Shown piece by piece: positions 1 to 8,576 of a stretch of DNA of 64,000 bases. Position numbers and translations under genes: made by a program. Where the stretch lies: NCBI RefSeq assembly GCF_051967035.1, contig NZ_JBQCKK010000010.1, positions 1 to 64,000 of the forward strand. The letters are read 5' to 3'. Source of the stretch: Brevibacillus sp051967035 (GTDB lineage: Bacteria; Bacillota; Bacilli; Brevibacillales; Brevibacillaceae). A model generated the notes under the pieces. The model did not search any database. It had not been told where the DNA came from and worked only from the letters and a program-made list of their open reading frames with translations. Position 1 is the stretch's first letter. Every line of letters begins with the position of its first letter.

Positions 1-63
1 CCTAGGGAATTCAGGGCTACAGCCGCCTAATAATACAGCCTCAATTAATATCTGTCTACTTGA

Positions 64-80
64 CAGGGGTCAGACCACGT
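64..80. promoter_or_regulatory. Possible GntR-family operator (second copy)
   Basis: An imperfect palindrome whose core GGTCAGACC has the same GGTCnGACC form as the perfect palindrome upstream of the malic enzyme gene. About 13 of 16 arm positions agree between the two. It lies beyond the nrdJ stop codon, so it would serve a gene left of the window or be a chance match. Nothing else of note is seen in positions 1-138. Confidence 0.35.
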
Positions 81-138
81 GGCAGTCTCTCCCTTTTTCC
101 TATGATTCTCCTGGCTGATTCTCCTCGCCGGACTGGCA

Positions 139-2400
139 TTAGCGAATCGGGCAAGCGCCGCCCTCGCACGCTTCTGCGGTCGTCAAATCCGCTTCGCCGT
201 TTGTTTCGAATCGCTGCAAAATCGCCGGGTCGAACGGCTTCATCGATTGCTTCAGCGCCTCGTACTGCTCTTTGGTGCACTCTTCATACGGCGCCAGCTG
301 GTAGTTGCCGCCATCCAGTTGCAGGAAGGAAACGCCGACAAAATTGTCCCAGTTGGCGTAGACGATTTCTTCCACTTCGCCCCACTCTTCTTTGCGAACC
401 GTAATCGTGTTGGAGGAATTGTGCTCCGTGTACTCCTTCTGAAAACGGAAGTACGTCTCGAACTGGCGCTTCGCGCTCACTTCGTTTTTCGTTTCCCGCG
501 CGCCGGACGCGACCGGGAAGTCGATTACGAGCGTGCGCGCATTCGCCATGCGCTCTTCATGCGTCTCTCCCGGTGTGCCCACCTCGGGATGAACGGTCCA
601 GCCGAGAGCCTGGACCGCTTTGGCCAGCGGGTCCTGGGCATTGATGCGAATGCGGCGGATGTAGTACGGCGAGTGCGACCAGTGCAGGCCGCTGGAAACG
701 CCCCCTGCCACCTGCGACAGCGTGCCCTCCGGCTTGACGGTCGTGACGAGCAGCGGCGCGTTCACGCGCAGCTCGTACGCGTAGCGGTCCGCCTCGCTGC
801 GGGCAGCTTCGCCCAGCTGCCGCAAAAGCTCCAGCTCCTGCTCTTCCGTGTAGCCGAGAGAGGCGAGCGCATCCTTCACGCCTGTCAACGACGTTCCCAG
901 CAGGCGGTCGCGCTGCTGCACCGTATCCCAATGCGGCAGCTCCAGTGTCACCAACGTCATCCGCAAGCCAGCGCGGGCCGATTTGCGCTGCGCATCCAAC
1001 AGCCCCTCCAGATCCAGATATTTGGAGCCATCCTCGCGCTCGTGGACAAACTGAACCAGGTTGACGGTCGTCAAGTTGCAGACGCCGTACGAATCCAGCA
1101 AAATTTCCGCACAAGGATTGAGTCCCTCGGCATTCGGACGGCGGCGGTTCGCTTCTTCCAGATTGATAAAGCCTGGCTCGCCTTCCAACTGCATCAGCGT
1201 GAAGACCAGATGCAAAAACGCTCTCGTCGGCTGCTTGGTAAACGCAATCGAGTTGTTGGACATGCGGCGGTGATCCAGACCAAAGCGTCCGTCTCCTACT
1301 TTTTGGATCCGGTCAAACCAGACGGGCTTGCGCTCTCCCAAAAGCTCTCCGACGCGGCGGTGGTGAGCGAGCTGTTCCTCTGTCCAGAAGCCGTTGATGC
1401 CGTATTTCGCCAGCATGCACTCGTAATCATCGTGGTCAAACAGGAAAATTTCCGCGGTGCGCCGCACGCCCCCCACAACGACGTTTGCTCCGATGAGGTT
1501 GCCGATGTCGAGAATATGTATGGGGCGGACTTTGCCGTATCCTTTTTCGTCGCTTACGATCGGGTCCAGGTCAGGATCGATCTGGTTTTTCAGTACCTTG
1601 TCAATTCCTTCAAACATCTCGCGCAGCGGCTCGTGTCCGCTGGCGGTGCCGCCAAAGCGCTTCAGCCGCTCTCCTTTTGGCCGCACGCTGTTGTAGGAGA
1701 TTTTGACCGTGTGGATATGCTCGTAGGCGGGATCGGTGAGGATTTGCAGGTACAGACGCAGCGACTCGACCCAGCCCTCCTTGCTGTCCCCTACGTAAAT
1801 TTTGGCAAAGCCGTTATCCAGCACATTCAGCTCGGATCGTTCCAGACGCTGGTGCTTCGGAAGCGGTCGGTACTCGGAAGAAAGCAAGGTGACGTTGGTG
1901 CGGATCGGACGAAGTCCGGCCGCCATTTCCTTCGTGCATTTAAAGCCCACACCCGTTCCGACAAGCAGCAGGTAGAACAAATCCCCCAGGTCGTCCCAGG
2001 ATTTGATGTTCAAAAACGAGCAGTTGAAGTTGGCCAGCGGGTACAAGTCGGCGACGCCGTTCTCCGCTCCCCCGACCCACAACGTCCGTCCGGACAAAAA
2101 CTGGCGAAGGTTGAACATGTTGTCAAACAGACCTTCCGCTTCTTGCTCCATCGCCCGCTCATCTGGCTGCAAGCCGATCTTTTTCAGATGCTGATAGGCG
2201 AGCTTCATATTGTAGTCTACCGAGCGGCGGCAGGTTTCTTTCCATGTTTCCCGTCTGCCTTTCTCCGGGAGAAAGCGAGAATACGTCCGGTAGAAAACAA
2301 ATTGTCCCAGCGGGTTCATATGAGCAGGAAAATCTGGATATTGCGCTAGAAATTCATCCCTCAAAAAAACGGTACGGGATACGGTTTCGGTCGCCAGCAT
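139..2400 (-). CDS. nrdJ: Adenosylcobalamin-dependent ribonucleoside-triphosphate reductase (class II)
   Basis: Reduces ribonucleotides to deoxyribonucleotides in the cytoplasm using a cobalamin-generated thiyl radical, so it works with or without oxygen. At 753 residues it matches monomeric class II enzymes of the Lactobacillus leichmannii type. The active-site pattern NPCAEI, with a second cysteine 11 residues after the first (SYGVC), an upstream partner cysteine in NFNCSF, and the C-terminal reducing pair CEGGAC are all visible. The ATG at 2400 follows AAGGAGG at nine bases. Two NrdR boxes lie upstream, which fits deoxynucleotide-pool control. It is separated from pyk by a terminator and is therefore its own unit. 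It is an insertion relative to the Bacillus subtilis order around pyk. Confidence 0.95.
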   Translation of the reverse strand: MLATETVSRTVFLRDEFLAQYPDFPAHMNPLGQFVFYRTYSRFLPEKGRRETWKETCRRSVDYNMKLAYQHLKKIGLQPDERAMEQEAEGLFDNMFNLRQFLSGRTLWVGGAENGVADLYPLANFNCSFLNIKSWDDLGDLFYLLLVGTGVGFKCTKEMAAGLRPIRTNVTLLSSEYRPLPKHQRLERSELNVLDNGFAKIYVGDSKEGWVESLRLYLQILTDPAYEHIHTVKISYNSVRPKGERLKRFGGTASGHEPLREMFEGIDKVLKNQIDPDLDPIVSDEKGYGKVRPIHILDIGNLIGANVVVGGVRRTAEIFLFDHDDYECMLAKYGINGFWTEEQLAHHRRVGELLGERKPVWFDRIQKVGDGRFGLDHRRMSNNSIAFTKQPTRAFLHLVFTLMQLEGEPGFINLEEANRRRPNAEGLNPCAEILLDSYGVCNLTTVNLVQFVHEREDGSKYLDLEGLLDAQRKSARAGLRMTLVTLELPHWDTVQQRDRLLGTSLTGVKDALASLGYTEEQELELLRQLGEAARSEADRYAYELRVNAPLLVTTVKPEGTLSQVAGGVSSGLHWSHSPYYIRRIRINAQDPLAKAVQALGWTVHPEVGTPGETHEERMANARTLVIDFPVASGARETKNEVSAKRQFETYFRFQKEYTEHNSSNTITVRKEEWGEVEEIVYANWDNFVGVSFLQLDGGNYQLAPYEECTKEQYEALKQSMKPFDPAILQRFETNGEADLTTAEACEGGACPIR

Positions 2401-2465
2401 GCGTGTTCCTCCTTCGTTTCTTTCCTCTCTAGTTAACTATCTTTATGGAAAAAACTCAATAGTTT

Positions 2466-2481
2466 CACCTATATATTGTGC
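2466..2481 (-). promoter_or_regulatory. NrdR box, proximal
   Basis: On the minus strand this reads GCACAATATATAGGTG, close to the NrdR-box consensus acaCwAtATaTwGwgt. It lies about 65 bases before the nrdJ start. Confidence 0.75.
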
Positions 2482-2497
2482 AAAATAAAATTCGACA

Positions 2498-2513
2498 GCA
2501 CTAGATATTGTGT
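2498..2513 (-). promoter_or_regulatory. NrdR box, distal
   Basis: On the minus strand this reads ACACAATATCTAGTGC. It starts 32 bases from the proximal box, about three helical turns, which is the tandem spacing expected for cooperative NrdR binding at ribonucleotide reductase promoters. Confidence 0.75.
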
Positions 2514-2610
2514 TTTTGTAAAAAAATGCTTGACATGACCGCCCGCCCCAAAGGAGCCATTTTCCCCTTTTCGCCAAGCGGGCGAGAGAGTCGGAGAGTC
2601 GGCCCAACGC

Positions 2611-2637
2611 AAAAAAGGGTGACCCCATGCCACCCTT
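2611..2637 (-). terminator. Rho-independent terminator after pyk
   Basis: On the minus strand a 7-bp stem (AAGGGTG/CACCCTT) is followed by a run of T. It separates pyk from nrdJ. Confidence 0.8.
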
Positions 2638-2673
2638 CAGCCGTCTTGCCCGCGAAAAAACAAGACGTATCTC

Positions 2674-4428
2674 CTACAAAACGCGCGCGTGACCGGAGTA
2701 AATATGCCCACGCTCCGAGTCCACGGTCACGATCTGTCCTTCCTTCAACAAGTCTGTGGCAAACGGCACGCCCACGATCACGGGCACGCCCAGGTTCAAG
2801 CCCACGATGGCAGCATGAGACGTCAGCCCGCCCTCTTCGCAAATGACGGCGCCCGCCTTGCTGAAGGCTTCGATCATGTCGGAATCCGTTCCGATCGTCA
2901 CCAGAATGACGCCTTCCTCCACTTTTTGCAGCGCTTCTTCTGCGGAACGGGCAATCACGACCCGGCTCGTCACGACTTTGCGGCCGATGCCTTGTCCTTT
3001 TGCCACCACATCGCCAATTACGTGAATTTTCATCAGGTTGGTCGTCCCTACTTCGCGCACAGGCACTCCCGCCGTAATCACCACGAGATCGCCATGGCGC
3101 ACGTAGCCTGCGTCCAGCGCTTCCTGCACAGACATTTCCAGCATTTCATCGGTTGTGTTCGCCATCTCGCCTTTGACCGGGTAGACGCCGTTTACGAGCG
3201 CCAGACGGCGAATGACAGCCGCATGCGGCGTGACCGCGACAATGGGCGCTTTCGGACGGAATTTGGACACCATCCGCGCCGTATGTCCGCTCTCGGTTGC
3301 CGTAATGATCGCGGCCGCATCCAGATCCAGCGCCGCATTGGAGACCGCCTGGCTGATCGCATCCGTGATCGTCACCTGCTTGAGTTGGGCTTGTGCATAC
3401 AAAATCTCGCGGTAGTTCAGCTCTTGCTCCGCTCGTACGGCAATGCGGTTCATCGTTTCCACGGATTCTACGGGATATTTGCCCGCAGCCGTCTCGCCGG
3501 ACAGCATGATCGCGTCGGTGCCGTCGAAAATCGCATTGGCCACGTCGCTGGCCTCCGCACGGGTCGGGCGCGGGTTGCGCTGCATGGAGTCGAGCATTTG
3601 CGTAGCCGTAATCACAGGCTTAGCCAGCTCGTTACATTTTTTAATCAGCTTTTTCTGGACGAGCGGTACTTCCTCGGCGGGAATTTCCACACCCAAATCG
3701 CCGCGCGCCACCATGAGACCGTCTGTCACGGCGAGAATTTCATCGACATTGTCGACGCCTTCCTGGTTTTCGATTTTGGCGATGATGTCAATCTGCGCGT
3801 TGTGGCGCTCCAAAATCTGGCGGATTTCCAAAATATCGGAGGCTTTGCGAACAAAGGACGCCGCGATGAAATCAACCTGCTGCTGGATGCCGAACTCGAT
3901 GTCCTGCGCATCCTTTTCCGTAATGCCGGGCAGGTTGATTTTGACGCCAGGTACGTTGACCCCTTTTTTGCTTTTCAGTGTTCCGCCGTTTTTGATGAGG
4001 CAAACGATCTCGTTCCCCCGCACTTCCTGAACTGTCAGCCCGATCAGGCCGTCGTCGATCAGAATCGTATCGCCCGCCTTGACATCCTTCGGCAGTTCCG
4101 CGTACGTAATGGAGACACGCTCGGCAGTGCCAGCGACTTCCTCTGTCGTCAGGATCAAGGTTTTTCCTTCCTCCAGCTCGACCGCATCAACGGCAAGCGT
4201 GCCCGTGCGGATTTCCGGTCCTTTCGTATCCAAAAGGATCGCGACCGGCTTGCCTGTCTCTTCGGATGCGCGGCGAATGTTTGCGATACGCGCGGCATGC
4301 TCTTCATGGCTTCCATGGGAAAAATTCAAACGCGCTACGTTCATTCCCGCGTGTATCAGCTTTTTCAGCGTCTCGACAGACTCGCTCGCCGGTCCGATTG
4401 TACACACGATTTTTGCTTTCCTCAACAT
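2674..4428 (-). CDS. pyk: Pyruvate kinase with C-terminal PEP-utilizer domain
   Basis: Catalyses phosphoenolpyruvate + ADP to pyruvate + ATP, the last step of glycolysis. The N-terminal start LRKAKIVCTIGP, the metal/PEP site MVARGDLGVE and the GETAAGKYP segment are classic for the family. The 584-residue length includes an extra C-terminal domain of about 110 residues with EEGGLTSHAAIVG, the swivelling PEP-utilizer domain found in Bacillus and Geobacillus pyruvate kinases. The start chosen is the ATG at 4428, ten bases after GGAGG; an in-frame ATG at 4452 would place that ribosome binding site inside the coding region. It lies 45 bases after pfkA, with which it is presumably co-transcribed. 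Confidence 0.97.
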   Translation of the reverse strand: MLRKAKIVCTIGPASESVETLKKLIHAGMNVARLNFSHGSHEEHAARIANIRRASEETGKPVAILLDTKGPEIRTGTLAVDAVELEEGKTLILTTEEVAGTAERVSITYAELPKDVKAGDTILIDDGLIGLTVQEVRGNEIVCLIKNGGTLKSKKGVNVPGVKINLPGITEKDAQDIEFGIQQQVDFIAASFVRKASDILEIRQILERHNAQIDIIAKIENQEGVDNVDEILAVTDGLMVARGDLGVEIPAEEVPLVQKKLIKKCNELAKPVITATQMLDSMQRNPRPTRAEASDVANAIFDGTDAIMLSGETAAGKYPVESVETMNRIAVRAEQELNYREILYAQAQLKQVTITDAISQAVSNAALDLDAAAIITATESGHTARMVSKFRPKAPIVAVTPHAAVIRRLALVNGVYPVKGEMANTTDEMLEMSVQEALDAGYVRHGDLVVITAGVPVREVGTTNLMKIHVIGDVVAKGQGIGRKVVTSRVVIARSAEEALQKVEEGVILVTIGTDSDMIEAFSKAGAVICEEGGLTSHAAIVGLNLGVPVIVGVPFATDLLKEGQIVTVDSERGHIYSGHARVL

Positions 4429-4473
4429 AGGAATTATGCCTCCTCTATACACTGCTGCTCCAGCGCTTTTCGC

Positions 4474-5433
4474 CTAGATGGACAGTGTTCGCGCCAGTTG
4501 ATATACAGATAAATCCAATTGATGCTTCTGTGAAAGTGCCTCGTTAAAATCTACATCGACGATCTGATTGTTTTGAATGCCGACCATCCGATCCTTTTTG
4601 CCTTCCAAAAGCAAGTCGACTGCCGCCGCCCCCATGCGACTTCCAAGCATGCGGTCCATCGCGGTAGGCGAGCCTCCGCGCTGAATGTGTCCGAGTACGG
4701 TCACGCGCGTCTCCCAGCCTGTTTCCTTGGTGATCGCTTCGGCGTAAGAGGCGGCGCTGCCCACGCCTTCCGCAACGATAATGATGGAATGCTTTTTGCC
4801 GCGGCGCTGTCCGGCGTGCAGACGCTCGATAATATCCTTCATGTCCTGGGATTCTTCCGGAATGATAATCGACTCGGCCCCTGCGGCAAGTCCTGCCCAC
4901 AAAGCCAGGTCGCCTGCGTCCCGTCCCATGACCTCGATGATGTAGGTGCGCTCATGGGAGGTTGCCGTATCGCGGATTTTATCAATCGCTTCCACGATGG
5001 TATTCAGCGCGGTATCGAAGCCGATCGTGAAATCGGTGCACGGAATGTCGTTGTCGATCGTGCCCGGCACGCCAATCGTCGGGAAGCCTTTTTCCGTCAG
5101 CTTTTGCGCCCCGCGGAACGAGCCATCCCCCCCGATGACAATCAGCCCTTCGATCCCGAATTTGCGCAGCTGCTCGACCGCTTTTTGCTGTCCGGCATCT
5201 GTCTTGAAGGCTTCGCTGCGGGCAGAATAGAGGATCGTTCCTCCCCGGTGGATAATGTCCCCAACGGAGCCCAGTGTCATTTCCTGGATATCGCCGTTCA
5301 TCAACCCTTCATATCCGTGATATACCCCGTACATTTGTACGCCGTGGTAAGCGGCACGGCGAACGGCCGCACGCACGGCCGCATTCATGCCGGGCGCATC
5401 TCCACCGCTGGTCAGAACCGCAAGCTTTTGCAT
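4474..5433 (-). CDS. pfkA: ATP-dependent 6-phosphofructokinase
   Basis: Phosphorylates fructose 6-phosphate to fructose 1,6-bisphosphate, the committed step of glycolysis. Motifs seen are LTSGGDAPGMN (ATP site), VIGGDGSFRGA, the catalytic PGTIDNDIPCTDFTIGFDTA region and EVMGRDAG. The protein is 319 residues, the usual length for bacterial PfkA. I start it at the ATG at 5433, eight bases after GGAGAGG; an upstream in-frame GTG at 5442 directly abuts that site and is unlikely. The upstream 220 bases contain several short AT-rich palindromes but no convincing promoter or CcpA site. The gene is first of the pfkA-pyk pair. Confidence 0.97.
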   Translation of the reverse strand: MQKLAVLTSGGDAPGMNAAVRAAVRRAAYHGVQMYGVYHGYEGLMNGDIQEMTLGSVGDIIHRGGTILYSARSEAFKTDAGQQKAVEQLRKFGIEGLIVIGGDGSFRGAQKLTEKGFPTIGVPGTIDNDIPCTDFTIGFDTALNTIVEAIDKIRDTATSHERTYIIEVMGRDAGDLALWAGLAAGAESIIIPEESQDMKDIIERLHAGQRRGKKHSIIIVAEGVGSAASYAEAITKETGWETRVTVLGHIQRGGSPTAMDRMLGSRMGAAAVDLLLEGKKDRMVGIQNNQIVDVDFNEALSQKHQLDLSVYQLARTLSI

Positions 5434-5637
5434 GGAATCCACCTCTCCAATCTATATCGTCTTTAGCATGTCATGAAACGAAAACAGTATGTACCATACC
5501 GTGTATGAAACATGCTGTATTACTCCGTTTCGTATATCTGTTATACATACAACAGAAATGTGCCATACTTTTTGAAAGCTCTGATAACTCGCTTGTTCGA
5601 ACTCGATTGTAGCAGATTTCCCGCGCAGAAAAAAGAC

Positions 5638-5668
5638 AAAAAACGCCCCCTGCACTTACAGGGAGGCG
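5638..5668 (-). terminator. Terminator overlapping the accA stop codon
   Basis: On the minus strand CGCCTCCCTG pairs with CAGGGGGCG around a short loop holding the accA stop, followed by six T. It ends the accDA transcript before pfkA. Confidence 0.8.
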
Positions 5669-6612
5669 TACTCGCCAATGCGTTTGAACTTCTCGTATCT
5701 GTCCTGTATCAGTTCATCTGGGCTCAAACGGCTCAACTGTTCCAGTTGCTCGGAGATGACCGCCTTGACCGAGGTTGCCTGTGCAATCAGGTCGCGGTGC
5801 GCCCCGCCAAACGGTTCCTCGATAATCCCGTCAATCACGCCCAGCGCGAGCAGGTCGGGAGCGGTGATTTTCATGGTCTCCGCTGCGCGCATGCCCAGGC
5901 TGGAATCTCTCCAGAGGATCGCTGCCGCACTCTCCGGCGCAATTACGGAGTAATAGGAATTCTCCAGCATAAAGATGCGGTTGCCTACGCTGATCGCCAA
6001 CGCGCCGCCACTGCCGCCCTCGCCGATGACGATGCAAATAATCGGCACGCGAAACGTAGCCATTTCTCGCAGGTTGCGGGCAATCGCTTCGCTCTGGCCG
6101 CGCTCTTCTGCCGCTTTGCCTGGATAAGCTCCTGATGTATTGATAAAGCAGATGATCGGCCGTCCAAATTTGTCAGCCTGCTGCATGATACGCAAAGCTT
6201 TGCGGTAGCCTTCCGGATGAGCCATCCCGAAGTTGCGCTTGATGTTGTCCTTGGTGTCTTTGCCTTTTTGATGGCCGATCACCGTCACCGGACGCCCGTC
6301 GAACTTGGCAATCCCGCCCACGATCGATTGGTCATCCCCGTACAGCCTGTCCCCGTGCACTTCGAGAAAGTCCGTAAAAAGAAGTTGAATATAGTCCAGA
6401 GTCGTCGGTCTCTCCGGGTGACGGGCCAGTTGGACGCGCTGCCACGGCGTCAGGTTGCCGTAAATTTGCTCGGCAAGCTCCTTTGCCTTTTGCTCCAGAC
6501 GCCTTACTTCGTCGGAGAAATCAATGCCTTTTTCTTCCGTAAAACGGCGCAATTCCTTGATCTTGTCTTGCAATTCTACTAATGGCTTTTCAAAGGAGAG
6601 TTCGCCTGCCAT
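5656..6612 (-). CDS. accA: Acetyl-CoA carboxylase carboxyltransferase subunit alpha
   Basis: One half of the carboxyltransferase that moves CO2 from biotin carrier protein to acetyl-CoA, giving malonyl-CoA for fatty acid synthesis. At 318 residues it has the family length. The N-terminal LVELQDKIKELR helix and the GEGGSGGALAI segment with ENSYYSVIAPE are typical. It overlaps the 3' end of accD by 34 bases, so the two subunits, needed in equal amounts, are probably translationally coupled; its own AAGGAG lies seven bases before the ATG. The gene is last in the accDA transcript and its stop codon sits inside the terminator hairpin. Confidence 0.97.
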   Translation of the reverse strand: MAGELSFEKPLVELQDKIKELRRFTEEKGIDFSDEVRRLEQKAKELAEQIYGNLTPWQRVQLARHPERPTTLDYIQLLFTDFLEVHGDRLYGDDQSIVGGIAKFDGRPVTVIGHQKGKDTKDNIKRNFGMAHPEGYRKALRIMQQADKFGRPIICFINTSGAYPGKAAEERGQSEAIARNLREMATFRVPIICIVIGEGGSGGALAISVGNRIFMLENSYYSVIAPESAAAILWRDSSLGMRAAETMKITAPDLLALGVIDGIIEEPFGGAHRDLIAQATSVKAVISEQLEQLSRLSPDELIQDRYEKFKRIGEYASL

Positions 6613-7523
6613 ACTTCCACTCCTTCCCGTGACGTGTGCATCTCTACCAGCTTGGCCAGCGTTTGGCGCATGTCTTTTCGGTGTACGACCATATCGAGTT
6701 GACCGTGCTTCAGCAAAAATTCCGCTGTCTGGAAGTCTTTGGGCAGCTCCTGGCGAATGGTTTGCTCGATGACGCGGCGCCCCGCAAAGCCGATCATGGC
6801 ACCCGGTTCTGCGATGTTGTAGTCACCGAGCGAAGAAAAGCTCGCCGACACGCCGCCGTATGTAGGGTTCGTCATGACCGAAATAAACAGCAAGCGTTCG
6901 CGGTCAAGCTTGGCCAAGGCTGCGCTGGTTTTCGCCATCTGCATCAGGCTCAGTACGCCTTCCTGCATGCGTGCGCCGCCGGATGCGGAGAACAGGATGA
7001 ACGGCAGTCGGCGTTCGATCGCTTGCTCAATCGCGCGCGTAATTTTTTCCCCGACAACCGAGCCCATGCTGGCCATGCGGAAGCGGGAATCCATGACGCC
7101 GATCACAATCCGGTTGCCGCCCAGCATTCCCTCGCCGGTGATGATCGCTTCGTTCAGGTTGGTGCTGGCCATGTCTTGCTCCAGCTTTTCCAGATAGCCT
7201 GGAAAACCGAGCGGATTGGCTGCGATCAAGTTCGCGTCGAACTCCTCTGTCAACACCCCGTCATCCAAAATGGATTGCAGCCGCTCCGGCGCGGACATGG
7301 AGTAGTGGAACTGGCAGCCTTTGCAAACACGCAGATTTTTTTCCAAATCCTTCGAGTAGTGGATCGTCCCACAATGTGGGCATTTATTCATCAATCCCTC
7401 AGGGACTTCCTTCTCCTTCGTCCCCGCTTCCTTGCTAGCGTCGGCAGAAGCAGGGACGCGTGCCAGCGTCTCAGAAGGGACAGTGGCAAATTTGCGCTTT
7501 TTCCCAAAAAGATCTTTTAGCAC
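6579..7523 (-). CDS. accD: Acetyl-CoA carboxylase carboxyltransferase subunit beta
   Basis: Zinc-containing partner of AccA in the carboxyltransferase. The four-cysteine zinc ribbon is visible at about residues 48-70 (CPHC ... CKGC), followed by the crotonase-like carboxyltransferase core with SASGGARMQEG and TNPTYGGVSASF. It is 314 residues long. The start is a GTG at 7523 preceded by AAGGTGG at nine bases; no ATG offers a better site. It is preceded by a 60-codon gene and followed by accA with a 34-base overlap. The order matches the Bacillus accDA pair. Confidence 0.96.
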   Translation of the reverse strand: MLKDLFGKKRKFATVPSETLARVPASADASKEAGTKEKEVPEGLMNKCPHCGTIHYSKDLEKNLRVCKGCQFHYSMSAPERLQSILDDGVLTEEFDANLIAANPLGFPGYLEKLEQDMASTNLNEAIITGEGMLGGNRIVIGVMDSRFRMASMGSVVGEKITRAIEQAIERRLPFILFSASGGARMQEGVLSLMQMAKTSAALAKLDRERLLFISVMTNPTYGGVSASFSSLGDYNIAEPGAMIGFAGRRVIEQTIRQELPKDFQTAEFLLKHGQLDMVVHRKDMRQTLAKLVEMHTSREGVEVWQANSPLKSH

Positions 7524-7544
7524 AGGTACACCCCACCTTTCTCA

Positions 7545-7727
7545 TCAGTGAAGGATCGAGCCGAGTACATCCCGGACTTCATTCAGTTCACCTTCGGGCA
7601 CGAGAATCTCGTACTGCTTCGAGACCTTCGCCTCGCGAACCTTTACCAAAAACCCTTCCTCTGTCAAACGTTGCTGTATCCGTTCCGCTATTTTAGCGCT
7701 AGGAGCGATGTAGATGACCGTCCACAT
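7545..7727 (-). CDS. Small conserved-looking protein upstream of accD
   Basis: A 60-residue protein beginning MWTVIYIAPSAK and ending in GSILH. The ATG at 7727 lies eight bases after GGAGG, inside the only longer reading of the frame, so the shorter start is preferred. It has an alternating beta-alpha-beta-beta look (a VIYIAPS strand, an amphipathic helix, VKVRE and YEILVPE strands), resembling small DUF2007-type domains, although I cannot confirm the family. It is 21 bases before accD and 82 bases after the GntR gene, so it is probably in the accDA transcript. Its function is unknown. Confidence 0.75.
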   Translation of the reverse strand: MWTVIYIAPSAKIAERIQQRLTEEGFLVKVREAKVSKQYEILVPEGELNEVRDVLGSILH

Positions 7728-7809
7728 GCTGGCTTCCTCCTTCATCGTCCAATACAGGTCTGCATCATCATATCACAGCGCCAGCGCCCCTCGCAAATAG
7801 AAGAAACGT

Positions 7810-8481
7810 CTAGAGTTTGCTGTTCTCCAGATGGTGCCTCATTCTCTCAACCGCGACATGGACATCGCCTTCGCGGATGGCCTCCATGATCTGGCGATGC
7901 TCTTCCAGTGCCATGCGCGCCCTGCCTTCCCGCGACAGCGATTCCGTCCGCACGCTGTTGCTGTACTCGACCAGCGGCGTCCAGATGCGATGCAGAATGG
8001 AATTGCGGCTGGAGCGGCAGATCACGCGATGAAACTGATAATCTTCCTCGGTGGGAACCTCGCCTCTTTCTACCCGCTCCTCCGCAATGGCGAGAATCCG
8101 CTCCATCTCCTCAAAATGCTTCGCGGTTGCCCGCCTACAGGCGAGCCGAACGGCATCAATCTCCAGCATTTTGCGCATTTCGATCAAGTCCTTCTTGGTC
8201 TTGGTATCGCGCAAGATAAAAAAGCCAAGGATATCGATCAGACGGTTGTGCCGGTAATGCTTGAGGAAGGTACCCTCCCCGCGGCGAGTCTCGATGAGGC
8301 CGAGCAGTTCCAGCGCACGGAGAGCTTCACGTACAGAGGAGCGTCCAGCCCCCAGTTGCTCCGACAACTCTCGCTCCGACGGAAGCTTGTCGCCAGGCCG
8401 TAAGTTCTGCTCCTGAATAATTTCGTGAAGCTGCAGGAGAATGCCTTCGTATACCTTTCGATCTTGAGTGGAGTCGAGCAC
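7810..8481 (-). CDS. GntR-family transcriptional regulator, FadR/FCD subfamily
   Basis: A 223-residue regulator. The N-terminal winged helix-turn-helix (residues about 10-75) carries the GntR signature LRPGDKLPSERELSEQLGAGRSSVREALRAL. The C-terminal all-helical FCD domain keeps the ligand/metal pattern: D and H in DYQFHRVI, then histidines in EEHRQIM and MRHHLE. FCD regulators usually sense carboxylic acids and bind GGTnnnACC-type palindromes. The start is a GTG at 8481 with GGAGG six bases before. It sits between malic enzyme and the accDA genes, so malate, pyruvate or an acyl intermediate is a plausible ligand. A matching palindrome lies at 9893-9909. It is absent from this position in B. 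subtilis. Confidence 0.9.
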   Translation of the reverse strand: MLDSTQDRKVYEGILLQLHEIIQEQNLRPGDKLPSERELSEQLGAGRSSVREALRALELLGLIETRRGEGTFLKHYRHNRLIDILGFFILRDTKTKKDLIEMRKMLEIDAVRLACRRATAKHFEEMERILAIAEERVERGEVPTEEDYQFHRVICRSSRNSILHRIWTPLVEYSNSVRTESLSREGRARMALEEHRQIMEAIREGDVHVAVERMRHHLENSKL

Positions 8482-8506
8482 AATGACCCTCCTTCTCGCT
8501 ACTGGT

Positions 8507-8574
8507 GAAGTGAAGCACCCTCCACCTATTCACGTCCGATGCAGATGCTGGTGGAGGGTGGGGGACTGCACTTC
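8507..8574 (-). other. Long intergenic hairpin between malic enzyme and GntR genes
   Basis: An 11-bp perfect stem (8516-8526 with 8550-8560) around a 23-base loop, extended outward by GAAGTG/CACTTC. No T run follows on either strand, so it is not a standard terminator. It may shape mRNA decay or uncouple expression of the two genes. Confidence 0.6.
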
Positions 8575-8576
8575 CT

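Noticed and set aside
247..2349. A 700-codon plus-strand open frame opposite nrdJ
   Set aside because: It is an antisense shadow of a clearly conserved gene, has no ribosome binding site, and its translation shows no domain.
2689..4512. A 607-codon plus-strand open frame opposite pyk
   Set aside because: Antisense shadow; the pyk reading shows all pyruvate kinase motifs.
5444..5640. CcpA (cre) site before pfkA
   Set aside because: TGAAACGAAAACA near 5475 is one base too short for the cre spacing and its central CG is misplaced.
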